Shown: one piece after another, positions 55,782 through 64,000 of the stretch
Layout of the letters: each line of letters begins with the position of its first letter
How positions within the stretch are numbered: position 1 is the stretch's first letter
Source of the DNA: Glomus cerebriforme
Taxonomy: Eukaryota > Glomeromycota > Glomeromycetes > Glomerales > Glomeraceae
NCBI GenBank assembly: GCA_003550305.1
Contig: QKYT01000113.1
Location: forward strand, 43,336-107,335
Direction: 5' to 3'
DNA: 64,000 nt
Position numbers and translations under genes: made by a program
The notes under the pieces: model-generated
What the model was told of the DNA's origin: nothing
Databases searched by the model: none
Seen by the model: only the letters and a program-made list of their open reading frames with translations

Positions 55782-57086
55782 ATGGAGAACTTAGTCTTTG
55801 AACGTCCAAATCTTTTCAAAAGAGTAATACACGTGTTGTTATACAATGTTCGCATATTGAAGCGGCGCTTTTTAGTTGCATTAGTGCTTTGTATATTTAT
55901 TTTTCGAATTTTATCATTATTTCACATTTATAGCACGATTGTAGCGACAATAAAATACAAATCTAAGAATTATCTTTATAATCATGGTTGGCTGCCTTGT
56001 TCATTAAGAAAAGATCCAATTTTATTTATGATTGATACACAAAAAGTAATGGCAGTGTGGGAAACTAATTGTGTATTAGAGAACGTTAAAATTCAATGGT
56101 ATGAAAAATCAATTGTTAATAAAATCAACACATCAAGCATTTTAGAGCCATCAGAAATAGATAACACTCATTATGTGTATAAGGGTATAATAGGACCAAT
56201 CACATCAGTTGGACACTATGTATATGAGATTGTACATGCTGTAGACACAAAACTTATTTCTTCCTATTTCCAATTCTTTCCTTCTGTTCCTAATGATCCC
56301 AATTTAACATATCCAATTCAAATTGTTGCATTTGCAGATAATCAATTCGGATTAAGCGTCTTTAATCGACTCGCTCAATTAGCATCACAGCGAACCTCAC
56401 CAAATTTCATAATACACGCAGGTGATGGTGTACAAGAATATGACAATTTGCATCAATGGCAAACAGATTTTTATGATCCTTTGACAAATTATAATTTAGC
56501 ACAACACGCTCCAATAATTTACGCTCACGGTAATCATGATTTTGATCCAAAGTCGTCATATAAATACACGACGGATATACCTTGGTATTCACTTACGATC
56601 GCCAATACTCGTTGGATTGTGTTGGATAGTAATATCGATGATATGAATCAAGATTTATGGTTATCTCGTGAGCTTTCCTCTCCAGAAACACAAAATAAAG
56701 ATTTTAAAATAGTTATAGTACATATTCCACCTTTCATGGAATTTTGGGATCCTATTGCTTGGCATAAAAAAAAAGAAAAGCATTGGGGTGAATTCGTTCG
56801 AACAAGGTTTGCACCATTATTTCGTAAACATGGTGTAGATCTTGTAATTAGTGGACATCAACATAATTATCAACGTGGTCAATCGAATGGTACTGTCTAC
56901 ACCATTATCGGTGGAGCAGGAGGTGAATTAGATTTAGACAGAGTAGAAGATTGGTCTTTTTATAATGTCATAAGACAAACGCATCATTATATTTTAATGG
57001 AAATTTGGTCAGATAAAATAATTTGGAAAGCATATGATCTTGAAGGTTCTATAATTGATAATTTTGTATTAGAAAAAAGTTCATAA
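55782..57086 (+). CDS. Membrane-anchored purple-acid-phosphatase-like metallophosphoesterase
   Basis: Single exon, 434 aa from the ATG at 55782. An N-terminal signal-anchor (FLVALVLCIFIFRILSLFHI) is followed by a fibronectin-like segment and a metallophosphoesterase domain. Metal ligands are visible in order: the first Asp in FADNQFG, HAGDGVQEYDN, the GNHD motif in YAHGNHDF, HIPPF with its His, and ISGHQHNYQR (GHxH). This is the PAP-like arrangement. Likely an ER-lumenal, Golgi or secreted phosphatase; substrate unknown. It is the only large intron-free gene in the 6-58 kb block apart from the Lys-rich orphan and the DNAJC30-like gene. Diverges from GET4 with 180 bp between starts. Confidence 0.88.
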   Translation: MENLVFERPNLFKRVIHVLLYNVRILKRRFLVALVLCIFIFRILSLFHIYSTIVATIKYKSKNYLYNHGWLPCSLRKDPILFMIDTQKVMAVWETNCVLENVKIQWYEKSIVNKINTSSILEPSEIDNTHYVYKGIIGPITSVGHYVYEIVHAVDTKLISSYFQFFPSVPNDPNLTYPIQIVAFADNQFGLSVFNRLAQLASQRTSPNFIIHAGDGVQEYDNLHQWQTDFYDPLTNYNLAQHAPIIYAHGNHDFDPKSSYKYTTDIPWYSLTIANTRWIVLDSNIDDMNQDLWLSRELSSPETQNKDFKIVIVHIPPFMEFWDPIAWHKKKEKHWGEFVRTRFAPLFRKHGVDLVISGHQHNYQRGQSNGTVYTIIGGAGGELDLDRVEDWSFYNVIRQTHHYILMEIWSDKIIWKAYDLEGSIIDNFVLEKSS

Positions 57087-57229
57087 ACTTAAATTACAAA
57101 TATTCATATTTAAAGAATTTTAATGTCTGCAACGCGAATTTCATATGATTGTAATATTATTTTAATAAATTGAACTTGTGAAACTTTGTAAATTGATTTT
57201 CATAAAAATATTACATTATTGGTTTTGAC

Positions 57230-57235
57230 CACGTG
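57230..57235. promoter_or_regulatory. E-box CACGTG before QCR7
   Basis: CACGTGAT, 55 nt upstream of the QCR7 ATG. In yeasts Cbf1-type E-boxes occur in promoters of respiratory-chain genes; its use here is inferred. Confidence 0.35.
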
Positions 57236-57289
57236 ATAAATAATTCTTTGATCCTTTTTGGATTATCTTCAAAAGTAAAGAAAAAAACA

Positions 57290-57942
57290 ATGTCCTATCC
57301 GACGCTTTACAATACAGTCAAAAACAGTCGTTTCCTTTACGGTCTTTTGAAACCAGTTGCTAATTGGTATACAAATATCGCAGGGTATAGGCAACTTGGT
57401 ATGTTTTATATATCATGGAATATTTTTTGATTTCATTTATATTTTACATATATATTTTTTTTATAATTTAAACAATTAACAAATGTTTAATTAAAGGGAT
57501 GAGATATGACGATATTATAGCCGAAGAAAGTACAACTGTAGAGGAAGCACTGAGGCGTATCCCTCAACATGAATATGATCAAAGAACTTTACGTATTCGT
57601 CAAGCATATCAGCTTAGCACACGAAATGAACTTTTGCCTAGAGAAAAGTGGACTAAACCTGAAGATGTAAGTCTTTGTAATATAATATTGTTTTGACATT
57701 GTCACTGAGGTTATATTCACGAATTAAAAAGATTAGGATGACTCATAATTAAAATTAATGGGTTCATTTTTGCATTCACCCAAAAGTGTTTTTAAATGAA
57801 AAGTTGGAATTATAATAATTGTAATCTAATTTTTTGAAATTTATAATAGGATACAAGATATCTCTACCCATATGTTGAGCAGGTAGCCTTTGAAGAAGCT
57901 GAACGAAAAGCTTTTGATGCAGCTAAAGTTATACGAAAATAA
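57290..57942 (+). CDS. QCR7: Cytochrome bc1 complex subunit 7 (QCR7/UQCRB)
   Basis: Three exons (57290-57398, 57497-57666, 57850-57942), in frame, 123 aa. Sequence follows the family: NVYN-like start (LKPVANWYTNIAGYRQLGMR), YDDIIAEESTTVEEALRRIP, EYDQRTLRIRQAYQLSTRNE, LLPREKWTKPEDDTRYLYPY. Role: small matrix-side subunit of complex III that helps assemble cytochrome b. No cleavable presequence is expected, as in yeast. Length fits (yeast 127 aa). Confidence 0.94.
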
Positions 57943-59573
57943 AAATCCTCCAGATTATTGCAGGGTAAATAATTAATATATGTTATTTTGGTAAAGTCTA
58001 TTTTCTGTTATTTATTATTTCAATTAGTTTTTTATTTATTGCGTGAATGCATTAATGTATAATCGCAAAAAAAAAAGGAAATAAAAAATTAATTCGATCT
58101 TTGATCTTAATATATCTTAATATATAATAAATATTTGTACCTTGTCATTTGTATAAAAAAAAAAAAAAATCTGATTCAGTTCATTTAATAAATTTAATAA
58201 TTGAATTTGTTTTTTATATATGTGGAATTTTGTAGCCATGTGGTCATGATATGACCCACCACATAATTTTTCAATTCCATCTGTCTTAATAATTTTATGA
58301 GTTCGCAAGCATTTAGATTTATAATAACAATCCTTTTAAGTTGGTGAGATACTAAAATCCTTGTAGCTATTATACGAAATCATTATGTTTTTTTCAATTT
58401 ATTTCAATAAAGGAAAATTTATACTTTATTAGAATTTAATGAAATCTCATATACTGTAATAAATGCAATAATGTATACAATCAAAATATCTTACGATCCA
58501 TTATTTCGGCGTGGTTTAGTGTTCCCGTCATCACAATCATTAGCGAGAAGAAGTAAACGTGTCTTTGTTGGTGTCATTAAAAATTTTCCTACGCCATCAG
58601 AGTCATCTTTGAAAGGTTAAATCTGGATTGTGAGGGTCTAATTTATTAAAAAAGTATATTTAATCAAGGGTAATATTTTTAAAATAGCATTACGGTATAC
58701 GTCACTGTTTGGGAATCCTATATATATTTATTGTTTTAATTATAATAATAAATAAAATATATATATATATATATAAAAAAAGAGAGATACACAGCAGAAC
58801 GTTCTTACATTTCTTTAATTTTTTTTTTTCGATTAAAAAATAATCACGCCTATATATATGTGGGTTGTATCACTTTTAATGCTGCCTGTATTACAAGTTA
58901 AAAGGAAAACACCTCACTATGGGTCCATTAAAAGATCCAAAATTCAAATAACTTTTATTTTAGCAATACTGAAAATTTTTTAAAAAAACACAATAACATG
59001 ACAGTTCAATATTTTAAAAATTTCTGAAAAAAAAATATATATATTTCCTAGCAAGAAAGTATTAATTTATTATTTTTAAGATGGGGAATAGGTTTTTTTT
59101 TTGAAAAAGTGAACTGTTACATTAAAGAGATGATTATTCAGAAATCTTGAATAACATTTCAAAGTAAACCGATTTTAACCATGATCATCAAAAAATCTTT
59201 GACAAACAATAGGTAAATTTTAAACTACTGCTACTGTATAAATAGGATCGACAATGCAAACGTACCTTGACACTCGTACTGTATAATATTTATTTATATT
59301 ATGCATTGTTGTGGTCTCGAAAAGAACGAAAGAACCTACCATATAAATAAGGTGTGATGATTAATGCAGTGACAATTAATAAATAAATTTTGTAGTAAAA
59401 AAAAACAGAAACGTGCATAAAAAAAAACAGCCATGAATCATGGATAATCCATGCTTATTTATTTAAATGTTGTGTATAAAACATTTAATCAGTGTCCACT
59501 TATAGCAATGCATAGCTTGGGAGTGACCATATAAAGTAAAGTAAGTAAAAGTTATCAATCATGATTTTACGTA
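57943..59573. other. Gene-poor region with one short two-way ORF
   Basis: 1.6 kb, AT-rich. At 58471-58620 a 49-codon plus-strand ORF (MYTIKISYDPLFRRGLVFPS...) overlaps a minus-strand open frame containing GVGKFLMTPTKTRLLLLAND. Either could be a small gene or an exon, or neither. The rest shows no feature apart from a small ATGGATAATCCAT inverted repeat near 59438. Confidence 0.35.
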
Positions 59574-59581
59574 TATAAAAG
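59574..59581 (+). promoter_or_regulatory. TATA box of orphan gene copy 1
   Basis: TATAAAAG, 98 nt before the ATG; the paralogous gene has TATAAAAGG 88 nt before its ATG. Confidence 0.5.
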
Positions 59582-59671
59582 TCGACTGAAATTTTCTCCT
59601 CCGAAAAAAATCAAATTGTTTAAAATTTTTCAGTTATAAATAAATTCATAAATTTCGTTCAAGATTTAACT

Positions 59672-60226
59672 ATGGATCATATTTATTTACCAAATAATGA
59701 TAACTTCAATTTTACTGAAACCAATAATGTTCCACCGGAACAATCTTCTTCACATATTTCAAATATTAATTACAATGTCGACAATGCTGACTTTTCCGTG
59801 ATGAACGATGATATTGTTCATTACTCTGATCAACAACTCATGCCTAATGAAAATACCGTTTCGCCATCCTATCCTACGTTGTCTTATGCCCCGCATTGTG
59901 GTCATCCACCGCAGTCTATTGAAATGACAAACAATGATTCCAATCTGCCTAACGAAAATATCGCTTCAACGTCACCTACAAACACCTCGTCGTACGACCC
60001 GCAATATGGGTATCCGCCGCAGCAGCCCATCGAAAATACCTTTTTTCCGTTTAACGTGACTACTATTAACCCTTCTCATTCTGAAATCCTTAGTTTCGAC
60101 ATTCCTGGATTTAAAGTTATCATCATACCTACTTCTTCTCAACAAGATAATAATACTTATTTAAATTACCCTTCCTCAGCTATTACAGATAATTATCAAA
60201 CTCAATTTACTCAATTTCAACAATAA
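59672..60226 (+). CDS. Orphan low-complexity protein, tandem copy 1
   Basis: Single exon, 184 aa, rich in Asn, Ser, Pro, Thr and Gln, with no membrane span or signal peptide. The N-terminus MDHIYLPNNDNFNFTETNN and the C-terminal block NPSHSEILSFDIPGFKVIII, then PTSSQQDNNTYLNY and QTQFTQFQQ, are conserved in the second copy at 62478. Copy 1 has two related internal units ending SYAPHCGHPPQ and SYDPQYGYPPQQP; the second copy retains one. I do not recognise the family. The conserved C-terminal hydrophobic core (ILSFDIPGFKVIIIP) suggests a small folded or amyloid-like segment; that is speculation. Confidence 0.7.
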   Translation: MDHIYLPNNDNFNFTETNNVPPEQSSSHISNINYNVDNADFSVMNDDIVHYSDQQLMPNENTVSPSYPTLSYAPHCGHPPQSIEMTNNDSNLPNENIASTSPTNTSSYDPQYGYPPQQPIENTFFPFNVTTINPSHSEILSFDIPGFKVIIIPTSSQQDNNTYLNYPSSAITDNYQTQFTQFQQ

Positions 60227-60355
60227 AAATTATCTGTCATAACATCCAATTGCGCGTAATATTATCATGATGTTAAATTTTAGGATTCTTTATTTATTTT
60301 AATTTTTTATTTTTATTATTATTATTATTATTATTTTATTTATTTATTTATTTAT

Positions 60356-60401
<46 letters not shown>

Positions 60402-62389
60402 TCTTTATAGTGTATAACGAAAATTTATTGTAAGCCCGCTGTATTCATATTATATAAATAAAAATCATTAAATAAATCGACATTTTAAATAATTATATAA
60501 ATAATTTTGGTACGTAAGAATTTTCAATTTTAGGACGATTCATTTATTAAAAATTTTTGAAATCTATTCCAACTGACTAAAATTATTGAAATCCAAGGTA
60601 ACAATATAATTAATAACAAACCGAATTAGAGAATAAATTTAATTTCCCTGAACTACGAATTAATGAATTTCTTTTTTCAATTATCATGAAAGATCTCTTC
60701 GTAAGAGCTTAGCATCCTTAAATTTTTTATTGTCTCATATAATGTTTAGGAAGAAAAAATCATCATTATACAACCTGTTACTATTCGGATGATAAGAGTC
60801 CAATTTGACTGTATTTATGCTTTAAGCAGCATTCCCTTATTATTAAGTAAAAAAGTTTCACAATTTCTTTTTCTTACAATTGAGCAATCTTTTTTTTAAC
60901 TGGATATTTTTAAACTTAACTTTTTATGGGTTTGTTGGAACAAGCATGACCAGAGAAAAATTCGATATTTGGTCGTTCCAAAGATTGATTTTTTTAAAAG
61001 ATAGGTATTATACGACTTCCTAGATTTCTGCAGGTCTTAACTCAATAATTTCTCCTGTCATTAAATTCCATTGTTTCAGTGTCAAAAAAAAAAAAAATAG
61101 TCACATATAAAGTTTCAATCTATAAATTTTGTTCTTTTTTTGTTTGGAGTACTTTTTTAGCATAATCAAAATTGATGTCGGTTAAACATAATAAGCAGTT
61201 TCGACTAGATATAAATAAGTTTAAGGATAATTAAAAATCTTGCATAAATTCTTCCTTAGATATGTTTTAGAATATATAAATTATAAAAAAGAAATTATTT
61301 ATCTACTAATCTAAGACTTCAATCAATAAATAAGTTATTGAAAATTTTCCTAACATTAAATATAATTAGCAGTAATTAATAATTTAAAGATTAAATTGTA
61401 ATAAAGAATTTTCATAATGTTGTTGTTAGAGTAAAAGTGTGACATCGTTGAACACTCTCAAAGCCGTGGTAGTGTTTTCTTGCACCTATCGGACACAGTG
61501 AAAACCATTATTATTATTTTCTTTCTTATACAAATTTTTTATTACTTTAATAATGTTGTTATCCTATATGTTCTATGTACTTCACTGAGGGCACTGAGAA
61601 ATAAATGATTTGGATACAGCTTTCTAAGCTAGGTAATATTGACTTTGCTGCAAACCTAAAAGATATTTCAGTCATGCTAAAAGGATCTGATTTTTATAGA
61701 TTATGTTTTCATTTAAAAATGTAATGTTTGCAACAGCGAAGAAAGGAAGAATACGGTGTGAAATTGTTTATATAATATGTTGATCAAAAACCGCAGAGTT
61801 GGAAAATACAAAAAAGCATTTTCGAAGAGGTATTAAATATAGTGCAGTACTAGGGTGTCACGCGGACTAATTAAATCAACATTGATCATTTTACTATGGT
61901 CAGATTTAAAATTAAATTTGATCAATATATAATAAATAATTATTCAACTATAAAATAACAATAGTTTCTAAAAGATTCCCATGAGCATTGTGCTTTTCAT
62001 TCTTCTTCTCTTGGCTGGGAATCATTTTTAAAAACTATCTTAATGTAACTACGTTCTTGTTTATTGTAAGGAAACTCTATAAATATGATAGGTTCTTATA
62101 TTGAATATTCAAAGTTTTATATAAAAAAGTGAAATATTTAACGTAACTTTATCCTTTAATCATTTATAAACCTACTGTAAAAATTTAGAGATGAATTCTC
62201 ACTTTAATAATGGTTGAAACATTTTATTAAACAAAATTCATTTGGTGATACTAAAATTTGAGTATGTACACTACGTATAACTTTTTTGTACTAGTACGTA
62301 AACAAGCATATTTGATGAATTTCACTATGATCTTCACTTTCACTTTAATAATTTATATTGCGTTTACATATTTTAAACTTTTTTTTTAT
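60227..62389. other. Region downstream of orphan copy 1, partly duplicated after copy 2
   Basis: 60227 to about 61390 has a diverged counterpart after copy 2 (62976 to about 63880). Matching blocks include CGCGTAATATT near 60254, AACTTTTTATGGG near 60918, CCAAAGATTGATTTTT near 60978 and ATAATTTCTCC near 61047. A long T-run lies at about 60359-60398. From about 61390 to 62389 the DNA is unique and no gene is evident. Confidence 0.55.
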
Positions 62390-62398
62390 TATAAAAGG
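62390..62398 (+). promoter_or_regulatory. TATA box of orphan gene copy 2
   Basis: TATAAAAGG, 88 nt before the ATG, matching the layout of copy 1. Confidence 0.5.
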
Positions 62399-62477
62399 AG
62401 AATGGATTTCTCCACCACTATTTCAATATATTAAAACTTCCAGTTATAAATTCACAAATCTCTTTCAAAACTTAACC

Positions 62478-62975
62478 ATGGACCATATTCATTTACAAAA
62501 CAACGGCAACCTCAATTTTACTGAATCCAATAATGCACAACAACAATCGAATACTGCTATTCCACCAGAAAAATCATCTTCAAATACTTCAAATTCCAAT
62601 TACAATGTTGACAATATTGACTTTTCCGTAATGAAAGATGATATTTTTTCAACACCTCACGCAAATAACGACTACTCTGATCAACAATCCATGCACAACG
62701 AAAATACCACTTCTTCCTACTCTACAGTAGCCTCGTTGTATGACCCACAATATGATCATCCGCAGCAACCTATTGTAGATACTTCTTCCCCACTTAATTC
62801 ATTTAACATGACTACTATTAATCCTTCTCATTCTGAAATTCTTAGTTTTGACATTCCTGGATTTAAAATCATCATCATACCTACTTCATCTCAACAAGAC
62901 AATACTTACTTAAATTATTTTCCTTCAGATGTTACAAATAATTATCAAGCTCAATTTACTCAATTTCAACAATAA
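62478..62975 (+). CDS. Orphan low-complexity protein, tandem copy 2
   Basis: Single exon, 165 aa from the ATG at 62478, which aligns with the start of copy 1 (MDHIHLQNNGNLNFTESNN). The frame is open upstream but without homology to copy 1 protein. It shares NYNVDN.DFSVM.DDI in the middle and the C-terminal block NPSHSEILSFDIPGFKIIII, PTSSQQDN and QFTQFQQ. It lacks one of the two internal Pro/Tyr units of copy 1. The two copies are clearly paralogous with in-frame indels only, so both look functional. Confidence 0.7.
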   Translation: MDHIHLQNNGNLNFTESNNAQQQSNTAIPPEKSSSNTSNSNYNVDNIDFSVMKDDIFSTPHANNDYSDQQSMHNENTTSSYSTVASLYDPQYDHPQQPIVDTSSPLNSFNMTTINPSHSEILSFDIPGFKIIIIPTSSQQDNTYLNYFPSDVTNNYQAQFTQFQQ

Positions 62976-64000
62976 AAAATTCTCTGCCATAGTATCCATA
63001 TTACGCGTAATATTTTCATGATGTTACACGGATTTTTTTTTATTTATTTTATTTTTATTTTATTATTATTTCTTTTTTTTTCTATATTGTACCTCTTTTA
63101 TACTTATTTATATTTTATACGAAAGCATATATAATATTATTTATCCCTTCGAACGAAATAAATTGATTTTGATATAAACATAATAAATGGGACTATTCGG
63201 AAATTTTAAAAACTCAATCTGACTAAAAATAATGAAAAATCCAAATTATTATTGATCACATTCCAATTAAAGTATATAATTTTTCTTCCTAAACAACAAT
63301 AAAAAATTGAGGATGATACGAGTCTAACGCATCTTAATATTTCTTTCAGTTTCCCTTAGCATTAAATCCGATTATCAAGTAAAGTTTCACAACGCCTTTT
63401 CTCTATAATAATCGAGCAAACCTTTTTTAACTGAACCTAACTTTTTATGGGTTCGGAGTAAGCACGGCTAGAGAAAAATTTCGAGACGTGTCACTCCAAA
63501 GATTGATTTTTTTTAAAAGATGGATATTATATGACATTTAGAATCTAGATTTCTGTAAGTCCTAACCCAATAATTTCTCCCGTCCATTTTTCAGTGTCAA
63601 ACTGAAAAAAATTGGGTTGTATATGAACTATAAGATTCAATTTATAAATTTAGTACCTTTTTAGCATAAACAAAATTGATAAGCAGTTTGGACAGATACG
63701 AATATTGTAAGGTATAAATTTAGATCATTAAAAATCCTCGCATAAGTTCTTTTTTAGATATTTTTAGAATATATAAATAATGAAAAAAATTTATTAAATC
63801 TATTAATTTAAGACTTTAATCAATAATCAATAAAATAAGTTATTGAGTAAATCAAGAAATTTTCCTAACATAAATATTTTTAATTACCATGTTATGTGAT
63901 CTCACAATTAAAGTAATCAATACAATATACAAGGAAATGAAGAGGGAATTCTAATCTCATACCAAACCAGCCAGTTAGGAGATATTCAACTTTCTGACCG
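62976..64000. other. Region downstream of orphan copy 2
   Basis: About 900 bp match the DNA after copy 1 in scattered conserved blocks: AACTTTTTATGGG near 63440, CCAAAGATTGATTTTT near 63497, ATAATTTCTCCCGTCC near 63571. No ORF. The window ends in unannotated DNA. Confidence 0.5.

Noticed and set aside
57737..57745. TGACTCA inside a QCR7 intron as a Gcn4 site
   Set aside because: Intronic and isolated; no reason to prefer it over chance.
60359..60398. Long T-run as a terminator or poly-A signal
   Set aside because: Such homopolymers are common all over this window and carry no specific signal.
1..64000. tRNA, rRNA, CRISPR array, complete transposon or virus-derived gene
   Set aside because: I scanned for TTCGA-type T-loops, repeat-spacer arrays and transposase or integrase motifs and saw none that hold up; a tRNAscan or Rfam run would be decisive.

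Overview
The window is nuclear DNA from a fungus: very AT-rich, full of homopolymers, with intron-dense housekeeping genes whose short introns are mostly GT-AG. Three tandem MATA_HMG-type HMG-box genes and intron-rich, animal-like orthologues (Gemin5, TMEM230, TMEM234, GMPPA, DNAJC30-like) point to an early-diverging lineage. My best guess is an arbuscular mycorrhizal fungus (Glomeromycotina, Rhizophagus-like), where MATA-HMG genes are known to be expanded. This is inference; no database search was possible. Five undetermined bases (one at 3495, three inside a repeat at 37.6-37.8 kb, one pair at 40835-40836 that I count as a single gap) show it is a draft assembly.

Layout. 0-5.2 kb: three single-exon HMG-box genes in tandem, separated by low-complexity DNA. 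6.2-7 kb: an ICMT/Ste14-type prenylcysteine methyltransferase. 7.5-57.9 kb: a dense block of about 25 multi-exon housekeeping genes, for which I rebuilt exon structures by hand with reading-frame checks. In order: an unrecognised acidic 551-aa protein, TMEM230, DNAJC30-like, CutA1, Gemin5, a Lys-rich orphan, GlnRS, TMEM234, RAD51, ABCF3/Gcn20, LSm7, a Tim17-like protein, GMPPA, AP-1 mu, GPI10/PIG-B, a LEA2-like membrane protein with a Pro/Ala repeat tail, importin-7/8, three mitoribosomal proteins in a row (uL4m, an RNase III-fold protein, mL46), an acid lipase, a mitochondrial carrier, GET4, a purple-acid-phosphatase-like protein and QCR7. 58-64 kb: gene-poor DNA with two tandem copies of an orphan gene whose downstream DNA is duplicated too.

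Genes between 6 and 57 kb mostly alternate in orientation: divergent pairs share start-to-start gaps often of 140-290 bp, and convergent pairs have stop codons as close as 40 bp. Some promoters carry readable motifs: a Gcn4-type TGACTCA at GlnRS, an ACGCGT cell-cycle box at RAD51, and E-boxes at Gemin5 and QCR7.

The most interesting signals are (1) introns with minor-spliceosome (U12-type) signatures in three adjacent genes (GMPPA, AP-1 mu, GPI10), including a 68-nt AT-AC intron with no internal AG; (2) the HMG-box array with a shared core-promoter module at two members; (3) the duplicated orphan gene with a conserved downstream block; (4) the mitoribosomal gene trio. Gemin5 and LSm7 in the same window are snRNP-assembly and snRNP-core components.
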